Of a stretch of 64,000 bases of DNA, positions 16,978 to 25,519 are shown piece by piece. The translations under genes and the position numbers were made by a program. Each line of letters opens with the position of its first letter. Positions within the stretch are counted from its first letter, which is position 1. Under the pieces are notes generated by a model. That model was not told where the DNA came from. It made no database searches and saw only the letters and a program-made list of their open reading frames with translations. This DNA is from Alysiella sp. (GTDB lineage Bacteria > Pseudomonadota > Gammaproteobacteria > Burkholderiales > Neisseriaceae): contig NZ_JAUNEC010000001.1 of the NCBI RefSeq assembly GCF_030525755.1, forward strand, positions 1 through 64,000, given 5' to 3'.

Positions 16978-18084
16978 ATGCTCATTCTGCAAACCACGCG
17001 CGATACCTTGCTCAAACCCTTGCAAGCTGTAACAGGCATTGTAGAGCGCAAACATACTTTACCCATTTTGGCGAATGTTTTGATTGAAAGTCAAAATGGT
17101 CAAACCGATATTTTGGCAACCGACCTTGAAATCCAAATCCACACACAAGGTCCAGCCAATGAATCGGGTGATTTTCGTTTAACTACCAATGCCAAAAAAT
17201 TGCAAGACATTTTACGCGCTTTGCCTGATGCCAATACGCCTGTGTCATTTGACTATGCCGACAACCGTTTGACCTTAAAAGCAGGCAAATCGCGTTTTAA
17301 TTTGCAGACTTTGCCTGCTGAAGATTTTCCAACCATGAATGTTGCCGATGCCACACAAACCGTGTTTGCCATTGAGCAAGAGCGTTTTAAAAACATGATT
17401 GCCCAAGTGCAATACAGCATGGCAGTACAGGATATTCGTTATTACCTCAATGGTTTATTGATGCAGGTGGAAGGCGACCAGCTTCGTTTAGTGGCAACCG
17501 ATGGGCATCGTTTGGCATTTGCCGCTTCGCCGATTGAAGCCAATTTACCCAAGCAGGAAGTGATTTTGCCACGCAAAACCGTGTTGGAATTGAATAAACT
17601 GTTGACCAGCCCTAAAGACATGATTCACATTGAATTGCTGGAAAACCAAGTGCGTTTCCGTTGCAATGACACCGTGATTGTCAGCAAAATCATTGACGGT
17701 AAATTTCCCGATTACAACCGCGTGATTCCGATGGACAACGATAAAATTTTCCTGATTAATCGTTTGGCGTTATTGGGTGCATTAGAGCGTTCTGCCATTT
17801 TGGCAAATGAGAAATTTCGTGGCGCACGTTTGCAACTTGCTCCTGGATTATTGCGGATTTTGTGCAGCAACAATGAGCAAGAAGAAGCTCAAGAAGAATT
17901 GGAAATCGCCTATGATGGCAGCGAATTGGAAGCGGGTTTCAACATCAGTTATTTGATGGACGTACTGCGTGCATTGGGATGCGAAGACATACAAATTGCT
18001 TTTGGCGATGCCAACCGTTCCACTTTGTTTACCATGCCCAATGATGTGAATTTCAAATACATTGTGATGCCGATGCGCATTTGA
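16978..18084 (+). CDS. dnaN: DNA polymerase III beta subunit (sliding clamp)
   Basis: Ring-shaped processivity clamp of the replicative polymerase. The 368 residues cover the three repeated clamp domains: N-terminal MLILQTTRDTLLKPLQAVTG and VERKHTLPILANVLIE, central RLVATDGHRLAFA and FPDYNRVIP, and C-terminal FKYIVMPMRI with the conserved M-P-M-R end. Ribosome-binding site AAGGATAAGCC before the ATG at 16978. Lies 108 bases after dnaA on the same strand, separated by a DUS pair. Ends at a nested DUS terminator. Confidence 0.98.
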   Translation: MLILQTTRDTLLKPLQAVTGIVERKHTLPILANVLIESQNGQTDILATDLEIQIHTQGPANESGDFRLTTNAKKLQDILRALPDANTPVSFDYADNRLTLKAGKSRFNLQTLPAEDFPTMNVADATQTVFAIEQERFKNMIAQVQYSMAVQDIRYYLNGLLMQVEGDQLRLVATDGHRLAFAASPIEANLPKQEVILPRKTVLELNKLLTSPKDMIHIELLENQVRFRCNDTVIVSKIIDGKFPDYNRVIPMDNDKIFLINRLALLGALERSAILANEKFRGARLQLAPGLLRILCSNNEQEEAQEELEIAYDGSELEAGFNISYLMDVLRALGCEDIQIAFGDANRSTLFTMPNDVNFKYIVMPMRI

Positions 18085-18104
18085 TGTTTTTCAAAATCTC
18101 AAAC

Positions 18105-18153
18105 AGGCTGCCTGAAAACACCCATTTGTTGTGAATGGGCTTTCAGGCAGCCT
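18105..18153. terminator. Nested inverted DUS pair behind dnaN
   Basis: AGGCTGCCTGAAA (18105-18117) pairs with TTTCAGGCAGCCT (18141-18153). Inside it, CCCATT pairs with AATGGG to make a longer two-step hairpin. Confidence 0.7.
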
Positions 18154-18159
18154 TTCACT

Positions 18160-18235
18160 ACTTTACAAAATTTGAAAAAGCAGTACAAGGCACAACATCT
18201 GTCGTGTATTGCTTTTCAATTCTGCGACTATTTAG
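18160..18235. mobile_element. MITE-like repeat, family B, copy 1
   Basis: AATTTGAAAAAGCAGTACA and the complementary TGTATTGCTTTTCAATTCTG flank a short core (CAACATCTGTCG), ending TGCGACTATTTAG. The full family end is TATAGTCGCAGAATTGAAAAAGCA; this copy keeps only the right one complete. It lies between the convergent 3' ends of dnaN and the TerC-family gene. Confidence 0.6.
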
Positions 18236-18300
18236 GACACAAGCATGGGGATTAAGTTACAGTAAATTTTGCAATTTGGGTTAAGGCAGTAGCTTGCCGT

Positions 18301-19866
18301 TTAGCTTATTTCAGGCAGCCTACTGATTTTCACGCGCTCAATTTTGTGTCCTGTTTTTTCCAATACTTCAAAATGCCAAGCACCAAAATCCACGCCTTCG
18401 CCTACTTCTGGTAAATCGCCCATTTCTTCCAAAACTAAACCTGCTACTGTATGGTAATCGGCATCTTCGGGTAGGGCAGGTAAACCCAGTTGGGGTGCCA
18501 GCTCAACGTATTCCAATGCGCCATCTACGGTTAAGCTGTCATCGGCGTTTTCTTGCATGGCGGGTTCTTCTTTGCGTTCAAATTCTTCGGGAAACTCGCC
18601 TGCAATGGTTTCTAATAAATCTTTCATGGTTACCAACCCCAAAATCGCGCCAAATTCGTCCACCACCAGTGCGTAATCGGCGCTGTGTTTACGGAACAAT
18701 TCTATCGCCATCAATGCGGTTGCGCTTTCAGGCAGCATTAAGGGCTGTTTTAAGGCTGCCTGAATGTTGTATTCGCCGTTTTGTAAGAGTTGGGGCAACA
18801 AGTCTTTTTTGTTGATGTAGCCCAAAGGTTCGTCCACGCCTGCTTTGCCAATGACCAGCATTCGGGAATAGGGTGATGCCATTAAGCGTTTTTTTTGTTC
18901 TTCTTTGTTTTGTGAAATGTCCAATTTTTCAATGTCGCTGCGTGGAATCATGATGCCGAAAATGGGGCGTTCTGCCAGAGTTAAAACGCTGCGTATCATG
19001 GCTTTTTCATTGGCTTCAAAATGGCTGCCACTTTTTTGTTCATTGGTGTTGCCTTCGCGTGCCAATAGGGTTTCGCGTATGCCCATCATGCCCAAGACAT
19101 TTTCAGCGGTGCGTTGTCGCCATGAGCTGCCTGTGTAATCTTTGCGTTTGATGTTTTTTTGTGAAATTTGGTTGAATACTTCAATCACAATGGAAAAACC
19201 AATTGCGGCATATAGATAGCCTTTGGGAATGTGAAAATGAAAGGCTTCGGCAATGAGACTGAAACCAATCATCAGCAAGAAACCCAAACACAGCATGACA
19301 ACAGTTGGGTGCTTATCCACAAAGTCGGTAAGCGGTTTGCTGGCGGCAATCATCACAATCATGGCGATGATGACGGCAGCCATCGCCACTTGAATGTGTT
19401 CCACCATCGCAGCAGCGGTAATCACGCTGTCTATGGAAAACACCGCGTCCAACACCAAAATTTGCCCAACAACAGCGACAAAAGACGTGTGTTTTTTGTG
19501 TGCGTCCACAACGTGAAATTGGTTTGCACCTTCCAAACGTTCATGCAATTCGGTGGTGGCTTTGTAAAGCAAAAACAGACCGCCCAAAAGCATGATTAAA
19601 TCTTTGCCCGATACACCATGTGCGCCAAAATGGAAAAGTGGCTCTTTGAGCAACATGATGCGTGCCATGAAATAAAGCATCACAATCCGCAAGACCACCG
19701 CTAAACCTAAACCCATTAAACGTGCTTTATCGCGCAAGCTGGGTTTGACTTTGTTTGCCAAAATCGCTACAAAAACCAAATTGTCTATGCCCAAAACCAC
19801 TTCCAAAATCAGCAAAGTGGTAAAACCTATCCAAGTTTGTGGTTCAGCAAGCCAGCTTAAATCCAT
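18301..19866 (-). CDS. TerC-family membrane protein with CBS and CorC_HlyC domains
   Basis: Integral membrane protein of the YoaE/YegH type. The first ~230 residues carry seven or so helices with TerC motifs (LEVVLGIDNLVFVAILANKV and VLDAVFSIDSVITAAAM), including conserved acidic residues. Next come a CBS pair (about 300-425; MIPRSDIEKLDISQNKEEQK, VVDEFGAILGLVTMKDLLE) and a C-terminal CorC_HlyC transporter-associated domain (DYHTVAGLVLEEMGDLPEVG). Family members are linked to metal ion handling; the ion is not known here. 521 residues. The last residues RLPEIS come from a DUS overlapping the end of the gene. Confidence 0.88.
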   Translation of the reverse strand: MDLSWLAEPQTWIGFTTLLILEVVLGIDNLVFVAILANKVKPSLRDKARLMGLGLAVVLRIVMLYFMARIMLLKEPLFHFGAHGVSGKDLIMLLGGLFLLYKATTELHERLEGANQFHVVDAHKKHTSFVAVVGQILVLDAVFSIDSVITAAAMVEHIQVAMAAVIIAMIVMIAASKPLTDFVDKHPTVVMLCLGFLLMIGFSLIAEAFHFHIPKGYLYAAIGFSIVIEVFNQISQKNIKRKDYTGSSWRQRTAENVLGMMGIRETLLAREGNTNEQKSGSHFEANEKAMIRSVLTLAERPIFGIMIPRSDIEKLDISQNKEEQKKRLMASPYSRMLVIGKAGVDEPLGYINKKDLLPQLLQNGEYNIQAALKQPLMLPESATALMAIELFRKHSADYALVVDEFGAILGLVTMKDLLETIAGEFPEEFERKEEPAMQENADDSLTVDGALEYVELAPQLGLPALPEDADYHTVAGLVLEEMGDLPEVGEGVDFGAWHFEVLEKTGHKIERVKISRLPEIS

Positions 19867-19900
19867 TTGTGTTTACCTTTTTGTCTTTATAAAACGCACC

Positions 19901-19947
19901 AAAAGGCTGCCTGAAAAACACATGACATTGTTTTCAGGCAGCCTTTT
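19901..19947. terminator. Inverted DUS pair behind the histidine phosphatase gene
   Basis: AAAAGGCTGCCTGAAAA (19901-19917) is perfectly complementary to TTTTCAGGCAGCCTTTT (19931-19947), a 17-base stem with terminal T-runs on either strand. Confidence 0.75.
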
Positions 19948-20035
19948 GATGATGCAACAGCATCGCTGTTCGGAATCGTCCATCGTATTTTGCGAAAAAT
20001 GAGATGACACAGTTTAGCATTGCTGTGTCAAATTA

Positions 20036-20698
20036 TCAAATTGCACCACCTATCTCGCCAATCAGTTGCAAACCGCGTAAAACATCAAAATGCAATAAGG
20101 TTGCGCTGGCATTGGGTGGGCTGATGTAGCGCGTGGCATCGGGCGCAATCGCTTTGACCAAAGCCGCGATTGCCATGCCATGCGACACCACTAAAACGCG
20201 TGCATCTGGACGATTTTGTCCAATGACTTGGTGTAAACCATGTTGCAAACGTTGTAAAAATGCGGTTTCGCTTTCTGCTGTGCCGTTTGGGTCAAGCTGT
20301 GGCAAAATTTCGGCAAGCAGATTGCGGCTGCCGTTTCGGTAGGCGTGTAACCATTGTTCAGTGGTGGCAAAGCCGCGTTTTTTTGCTAATAAATCATGCA
20401 ATTCGTTGCCTATTTTGCCCTCAAATGCGCCAAAATGGTATTCGCGTAACTCGGCAATCGGTGTAATCGGTAAATCCTTTTGTCCTGTGTGTTGCAAAAT
20501 CAATTTAGCTGTGTGGTGGGTGCGTGGTGAAGTGCTGCAAAAAGCCGCATCAAATACAATTTTTGCCTGTGCCAAACGTTTTCCCATTTCAACTGCACCT
20601 GCTTTGCCTGTTTCAGTAAGTGGCGAATCGCACCAACCTTGTATGCGTCCTGCAAGGTTGTATTCGGTTTGCCCGTGTCGGACAAGGTAAATGTTCAT
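20036..20698 (-). CDS. Histidine phosphatase family protein (phosphoglycerate mutase-like)
   Basis: Begins MNIYLVRHGQTEYNLAGRIQ, the RHG phosphohistidine motif of the branch-1 histidine phosphatases. LREYHFGAFEGK and VLVVSHGMAIAALVKAI supply the other catalytic residues (second histidine near residue 171). 220 residues, resembling GpmB/CobC-type phosphatases more than true cofactor-dependent mutases, so a small-molecule phosphatase role is likely; substrate unknown. Single gene on the minus strand, followed by a DUS terminator and preceded by the region that encodes the candidate small RNA. Confidence 0.85.
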   Translation of the reverse strand: MNIYLVRHGQTEYNLAGRIQGWCDSPLTETGKAGAVEMGKRLAQAKIVFDAAFCSTSPRTHHTAKLILQHTGQKDLPITPIAELREYHFGAFEGKIGNELHDLLAKKRGFATTEQWLHAYRNGSRNLLAEILPQLDPNGTAESETAFLQRLQHGLHQVIGQNRPDARVLVVSHGMAIAALVKAIAPDATRYISPPNASATLLHFDVLRGLQLIGEIGGAI

Positions 20699-20911
20699 AT
20701 TGTGTCCTTGATTGAAATTACAAAATCAGCGGATTATTACATTAGAATCACGCAGTTTATTTGCCAGAGTTGGGTATGAATGAAGCTAAATTACAATTTG
20801 GTATACCATAACAAAGCCTATTGTTATTTTGTATGAGCATAATCTTAATAAAAACAGCAATAAAGTCAAATTGTATTGACCGAGTTTTACACAAAATAAA
20901 TTTCAAATGGT

Positions 20912-20940
20912 TTGACAAATTTGAAGTAAAAGTACATAAT
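20912..20940 (+). promoter_or_regulatory. Strong sigma-70 promoter of the candidate small RNA
   Basis: TTGACA (20912-20917), a 17-base spacer, then CATAAT (20935-20940): eleven of twelve consensus bases. No open frame with a ribosome-binding site follows; a terminator follows about 85 bases on. Confidence 0.75.
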
Positions 20941-20946
20941 ACAACC

Positions 20947-21033
20947 ATTCAATCGCGACAGCGGTTGAGTGTTTCTCCTCTATTTCTCCTTTGTAGACTT
21001 TGGCACACATCTTAACCGATGTGTGCTTTTTTT
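20947..21033 (+). ncRNA. Candidate 87-nt trans-acting small RNA with two UUUCUCCU motifs
   Basis: Downstream of a near-consensus promoter the predicted RNA has three parts. The first is a 10-bp hairpin (ATTCAATCGC, loop GACA, GCGGTTGAGT; 20947-20970). The second is a single-stranded C/U-rich stretch with two copies of TTTCTCCT (20972-20979 and 20983-20990). The third is a strong terminator, GCACACATC-TTAACC-GATGTGTGC with seven Ts (21003-21033). UUUCUCCU is complementary to Shine-Dalgarno sequences (AGGAGAAA), so the RNA probably blocks translation of target mRNAs with Hfq. The design resembles the sibling small RNAs of Neisseria (NmsR/RcoF), as I recall them. Not tested here. Confidence 0.72.
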
Positions 21034-21180
21034 ATGGATTTGAGCTGGTTATTGGGGATAGGTAATTTTCAGGCAGCACCGAGCGGTTATCATAATCTTG
21101 TTTAGGCTGCTTGAAACACAGTTTGACATTATTAGTTAGATTTGCGGTTTTCCATAAGAATGTGTTTTATAAATTTATTC

Positions 21181-21801
21181 TTATGAATCCTGCTTGGTGT
21201 TATACAAACTATGTTGCTGAATATAATGTGCCACTTTTTCAGGCAGCATATTGTGTGGTATTTTGCCTGTCTGAATGTCGGTACGAATTTGAGTGGACGA
21301 TGTGGGATTTTCATGGGCATCTAAAATCAGTAAACTGCCGTCATGTAAGGCATTGCCCAACCAAGTGTGCAGTTGAGATGGTGCTTTTTGAAAGGATTGA
21401 TTTGGGCGAGTGGCAACGGCAATGTGTACCTGTTTGACCAGTGTCGTCCAATTTTTCCAAGTGTGCAGTTGCAATAAACTGTCCATGCCCATTAAGTACC
21501 AAAGTTGTGCATGAGGATAATGCTGCCTGAAAATATGGACCGTATCAATCGCGTAGGTTGCACCTTCGCGTATGATGTCCAAATCGCTTACAGCAAACTT
21601 GGGTTCATCGGCAATCGCGATTTCCAGCATGGCTAGACGGTGTGAGGCGGAGACATGGGGTGTATTTTTGTGATACGGGTTGCCTGCGGGCAGGAAAACC
21701 AATGTATCAGGTTGAACTTTTTGCATAAAGGCTTGTGCAATGTGTAAATGTCCTTTGTGTATGGGGTCAAATGTGCCACCAAATAAACCAATGTTTTTCA
21801 T
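21181..21801 (-). CDS. nadD: Nicotinate-nucleotide adenylyltransferase
   Basis: Joins nicotinate mononucleotide and ATP to form deamido-NAD in NAD synthesis; nadE for the final step is at 58955. The nucleotidyltransferase signature GGTFDPIHKGHLHIA (residues 8-22) contains the HxGH motif, and SSTQIRTDIQTGK carries the C-terminal ISSTxIR signature. LMGMDSLLQLHTWKNW is the usual central block. 206 residues. It shares the 3' side with the small RNA, separated by about 150 bases containing a lone DUS-like word. Confidence 0.95.
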   Translation of the reverse strand: MKNIGLFGGTFDPIHKGHLHIAQAFMQKVQPDTLVFLPAGNPYHKNTPHVSASHRLAMLEIAIADEPKFAVSDLDIIREGATYAIDTVHIFRQHYPHAQLWYLMGMDSLLQLHTWKNWTTLVKQVHIAVATRPNQSFQKAPSQLHTWLGNALHDGSLLILDAHENPTSSTQIRTDIQTGKIPHNMLPEKVAHYIQQHSLYNTKQDS

Positions 21802-21840
21802 GTTTTTGATTTCTTAATTGTCATGAATTAAAAATGATAT

Positions 21841-21875
21841 ACAGGCTGCCTGAAAAAGGTTTTCAGGCAGCCTGT
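21841..21875. terminator. Inverted DUS pair behind the TetR gene
   Basis: ACAGGCTGCCTGAAAA (from 21841) is complementary to TTTTCAGGCAGCCTGT (to 21875), a 16-base stem. It stands between the TetR stop codon and the nadD start, both on the minus strand. Confidence 0.7.
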
Positions 21876-21882
21876 ATCAGGG

Positions 21883-22527
21883 TTAAGTGTCCATACCTTT
21901 GACCATTTGGTCAAATTCAGGTAAATGTGTTGGGTCAATATACGGGCGCAGCAGGCTTAATGTGCGATACACACCTCTGGCTTTGGCTTGTTGTTCGCTG
22001 GTGGCACGTTCAGGCAGTGAATGGTCAAATTCAAACCAGTATTTGGTAATCAACCACATATTGACCGATAAATCACGCACACCGATTTCATCAATTACAA
22101 TCACGCCATTGTCTGCCAATTGTTGTAATAATTTAACCAATAATGGCGCAATGCGAATGCGCGTAAAATCGTGGTGTTCGCCCAATAATGCCGCACTGCG
22201 TACCAATAAAGTGTTCACATCGCTGAATAAAAAGCGGTAGTGCCACAAAATATCATATAAACCAAAGGCATAACCTACTGTTTTGGAAACGCTTTCAGGC
22301 AGCTTGGTTTGCATGAGATAGCGATGCATGGTTTCGGAATAGCGTTTGAAGAGTTGCATAATGATTTCGTCTTTATTGGCAAAATGGTAATACAAATTAC
22401 CAGGACTCATACTCAAATGCTGGGCAATGTGGTTGGTGCTGATGGTGCGTTCGCCATGTTCATTAAACAGTTGCAAACTGGCATCAATGATGCGTTGATA
22501 GGTACTGGGGCGTTTGGCATCAGCCAT
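21883..22527 (-). CDS. TetR-family transcriptional regulator
   Basis: DNA-binding domain at about residues 8-55: YQRIIDASLQLFNEHGERTI, then STNHIAQHLSMSPGNLYYHF, the classical TetR helix-turn-helix. The rest is helical ligand-binding sequence without a recognisable subclass. 214 residues. Divergent from the K+/H+ antiporter gene across about 285 bases, so it may regulate that gene as well as itself, although no clear operator palindrome was found. Upstream bases CAGGAGAAGCACC give a good ribosome-binding site. Confidence 0.88.
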   Translation of the reverse strand: MADAKRPSTYQRIIDASLQLFNEHGERTISTNHIAQHLSMSPGNLYYHFANKDEIIMQLFKRYSETMHRYLMQTKLPESVSKTVGYAFGLYDILWHYRFLFSDVNTLLVRSAALLGEHHDFTRIRIAPLLVKLLQQLADNGVIVIDEIGVRDLSVNMWLITKYWFEFDHSLPERATSEQQAKARGVYRTLSLLRPYIDPTHLPEFDQMVKGMDT

Positions 22528-22812
22528 GGTGCTTCTCCTGCGTTCAAACTTGTCAATCCAAAACGGTTTATTGTACTGAAAAGCAGTCTGGTCTCACAAG
22601 CACCACAGTACACACCGTTGTTTTTATTGGTGCACATCATTGATTCATTTTTACTTGACTTTGCTTGACGAAAACGGCATTTAGGTAAACTTGTGCTACA
22701 ATCCAAAGCAATTTTTTCAATATTTTGAATTGTTTGCTTTTTCAGGCAGCCTTTTAAATTTAAGTTTTATTGTGTGCTGGTTAAGTTGCCTGAAAAGAAA
22801 GTTTTTGGTGTT

Positions 22813-24543
22813 ATGGATAATTTGAATCTTCTGTATCTTGTCATGGGTATTTTGCTGTTTGTCAGCGTATTGGTAAGCCGCATTTCGGCACGTTTGGGTA
22901 TGCCTTTGTTGCTGGCTTTTTTGGGTGTGGGCATCTTGGCAGGTGAAGAAGGTTTGGGTGGCATTAAATTCAACAGTTATTTGGGTGCAACCTTTGTCAG
23001 CCAAATCGCTTTGGCTTTGATTTTGCTGGACGGTGGTTTGCGTACCCAATTCCACACTTTTCGTATTGCATTGAAACCTGCGGCGATTTTGGCAACATGG
23101 GGAGTGCTTGCCAGCGTGAGTTTACTCGGCATTTTTGCCACATTTTTTCTGGACATTGATTGGAAACTGGGTTTATTGATGGCGGCTATTGTCGGTTCAA
23201 CCGATGCAGCTGCCGTATTTTCCTTGCTGCGAAACAGCGGTGTGCGTTTGCATCCACGTATTCAAGCTACTTTGGAATTAGAAAGTGGTTTGAACGACCC
23301 AATGGCGATTTTGTTGGTAACGGTGTTAATTAGCCTGATTATGCAGCCTGAACACACCACTGCCACATCTGCCTTTCTCATGTTGGTACAACAATTGGGT
23401 TTGGGGCTGATTTTTGGTATTGCAGCAGGCAAAATCATGGCATTGCTTTTGGCGCACATTCGCTTGGCAGAAGGTTTGTATGCTTTAATGATTGCTTCTG
23501 GCGGACTTTTGGTATTTGCTACTTGTAATTTACTGGGAGGCAGCGGTTTTTTGGCGGTGTACTTGGCAGGCGTGATGGTGGGCAATGCCCGTAACTCTTC
23601 CACCGAACACGTTTTAAACGTCATGGACGGCTTGGCATGGTTGGCACAAGCCAGTATGTTTGTGGTGTTGGGGTTGTTGGTTGCGCCGTCTAAATTGCTG
23701 GAACAAGCTGTACCAGCTTTGGTCATTGCTGCTTTCCTGATTTTCGTGGCACGCCCATTGGCGGTGTATTCTTCTATTAAATGGTTTCGTTATTCACGCA
23801 AAGAGTTTTTGTATATCAGTTGGGTGGGTTTACGCGGTGCTGTACCCGTAACTTTGGCAATCATGCCTTTGATGAGTGGTGTGCCACAAGCAGAATTGCT
23901 GTTTAACGTTGCTTTTGCTGTGGTCATACTTTCTTTGCTCATTCAAGGCACAACCATACCGTTTTTCGCCAAAAAACTGGGCATGGTTTTGCCACCTAAA
24001 CCAGAGCCGCTGGACAGCCGTGAAATTTGGTTGGACAAAAATCTCTTGCTTACTTTGCAATCGTTTCAAGTTGCTGCCAATTCAGAAGCCGAACACAGTC
24101 ACCCACATGCCATGACACGCGCCCATGATTTTTCAGGCAGCCATTTATTTGCTTTGGTACGCGATGGCAAAATGCAAACCGTGAACATGGTAACCCAAAT
24201 GCAAAGAGACGACATTGCTTGGTATGTGTTGCCTGAAAATTTGGGCAATGCGTTTGCTGAACAGTTTTCAGGCAGCCACAACCACGATGAACAGGAATTT
24301 TATGGCGAATTTGTGGTCAATCCTGATGCCAAAGTAGGCGATTTAGCATTGGCTTATGGTTTAAAAATGGAAGCAGAAGAAAGCAATTTGACCTTGGCAC
24401 AACTGTTCAGACGGCGTTTTGGCGATGTTCCTGTAGCAGGTGACCGCATTATTATTGGCGGTGTGGCAATCACGGTTAAATCATTGGACGAAAACAGTTT
24501 CATTAAAGAATTGGGATTGAAAATGCCCAAAAATGCCCATTAG
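22813..24543 (+). CDS. Potassium/proton antiporter (CPA1, NhaP2/CvrA type)
   Basis: Inner-membrane cation/proton antiporter. The first ~385 residues hold about twelve helices, with family motifs LLAFLGVGILAGEEGLGG, LILLDGGLRT, ESGLNDPMAILLV (the conserved Asp in the ion path) and WVGLRGAVPVTLA. The C-terminal ~170 residues are cytosolic and end in a TrkA-C/CorC-like regulatory part (GDRIIIGGVAITVKSLDE). From ATG 22813 the protein is 576 residues; an in-frame start at 22774 would add 13 residues derived from a DUS-like sequence. Three DUS-like words are embedded in the coding sequence (near 24130, 24230, 24270). Likely role: potassium or sodium homeostasis. Confidence 0.85.
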   Translation: MDNLNLLYLVMGILLFVSVLVSRISARLGMPLLLAFLGVGILAGEEGLGGIKFNSYLGATFVSQIALALILLDGGLRTQFHTFRIALKPAAILATWGVLASVSLLGIFATFFLDIDWKLGLLMAAIVGSTDAAAVFSLLRNSGVRLHPRIQATLELESGLNDPMAILLVTVLISLIMQPEHTTATSAFLMLVQQLGLGLIFGIAAGKIMALLLAHIRLAEGLYALMIASGGLLVFATCNLLGGSGFLAVYLAGVMVGNARNSSTEHVLNVMDGLAWLAQASMFVVLGLLVAPSKLLEQAVPALVIAAFLIFVARPLAVYSSIKWFRYSRKEFLYISWVGLRGAVPVTLAIMPLMSGVPQAELLFNVAFAVVILSLLIQGTTIPFFAKKLGMVLPPKPEPLDSREIWLDKNLLLTLQSFQVAANSEAEHSHPHAMTRAHDFSGSHLFALVRDGKMQTVNMVTQMQRDDIAWYVLPENLGNAFAEQFSGSHNHDEQEFYGEFVVNPDAKVGDLALAYGLKMEAEESNLTLAQLFRRRFGDVPVAGDRIIIGGVAITVKSLDENSFIKELGLKMPKNAH

Positions 24544-24715
24544 GGAAACGCGGATTCTGGGTAAGAAAACTAAAGCATCATAAAAATAAATAATTTACAT
24601 AGAGTAGTGCTTGTCCCCTCATACGGAGAACTTGGCAAATCAGGGGTAAAGCTTGTTTTTATTGCTCAATCAACGCGCGTACACAGCAGGTTTTAGGCTG
24701 CCTGAAAAACACGCA

Positions 24716-25492
24716 CTACTTGGCACGAGGCATAAACCGCACCAATTGTTCATTTTCAGGCAGCATCAATTTTTTGATGGCATGACCAAACACCGTTTGC
24801 AAAGTCAATTCCATGATTTTATCGGCATTTTTTGCCACAATTTCACGCACCACAGCAGGATTTTCAGGCAGTAAAGCCTGCCAAATGCCCAAAGTATCCA
24901 AATCTGCCAACAAAGTTGCGCCCGTTTGATAAACCAAACGCAATTCAAAAGTGTCCACTACAGGGTCATAAAAACCATTGTGAAACAACATATCTGCCAA
25001 ATCGTGCATGTCTACCCAAGTAGGTGCAGTTGCCGATACACCGTTCGCCTGCAAAAGTGCATGGATTTCAGGCAGGCTGTCTCGCCCCAAATGCGTGAAA
25101 AACAGTGTACCGTCTGTTTTCAAAGCACGCGCCCAATTTTCTAATACAGGCACAATGCTTGCCGATTGCATTAAACTCAAATTTGCCCACAACATATCCG
25201 CTTGTGCTTCGGGTAAAGGGGCAAGCCAATCTTGTTCATATTGCGTTACTTTTTTGCCCTTTAATTTAGCCAACCAACTGCTTTGACTGTGTGATTGCGA
25301 TGCCACCAATGCCGCAGCACGCGCATCGTATTCTTGCAACAAGGCTTGTGGATAACGCGCTGCCAACAATGTGCGGCTGCACGCGCCATCTGCACCATAT
25401 ACCACAATCTGTTTGGGTATTTGGCGTAACAATGCCAAACGGTTGTCCAATTCGGTCGCCAAATGGCGGTGTATGGCATACATATTGCTCAT
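24716..25492 (-). CDS. SAM-dependent methyltransferase, BioC-like
   Basis: Shows the class I methyltransferase layout: a motif-I-like loop IVVYGADGACSRTLLAARYP, an acidic post-I region, ADMLWANLSLMQSA and LKTDGTLFFTHLGRDSL. The last two match the malonyl-ACP methyltransferase BioC pattern (LMWANLALQWC, GTLLFSTFG) that starts biotin synthesis. 258 residues. The glycine-rich loop is atypical (GADGACS), so the substrate is uncertain. No other biotin gene is adjacent. Ribosome-binding site CAGGAAAAAAC before the ATG. A DUS encodes MLPENEQ close to the C-terminus. It lies 28 bases upstream of the ptsI 3' end on the same strand. Confidence 0.65.
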   Translation of the reverse strand: MSNMYAIHRHLATELDNRLALLRQIPKQIVVYGADGACSRTLLAARYPQALLQEYDARAAALVASQSHSQSSWLAKLKGKKVTQYEQDWLAPLPEAQADMLWANLSLMQSASIVPVLENWARALKTDGTLFFTHLGRDSLPEIHALLQANGVSATAPTWVDMHDLADMLFHNGFYDPVVDTFELRLVYQTGATLLADLDTLGIWQALLPENPAVVREIVAKNADKIMELTLQTVFGHAIKKLMLPENEQLVRFMPRAK

Positions 25493-25519
25493 GTTTTTTC
25501 CTGTTTCGTGGTGTGCGTT

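Noticed and set aside
19313..19322. A perfect DnaA box (TTATCCACAA) inside the TerC-family gene.
   Set aside because: It encodes conserved residues of the protein and lies 3.4 kb past the end of the origin region; likely chance.
24600..24660. CCCCT/AGGGG stem behind the antiporter gene as a terminator.
   Set aside because: Five-base stem with a loop of more than 20 bases before the U-run is too weak to call; noted only for its shared word with 36019.
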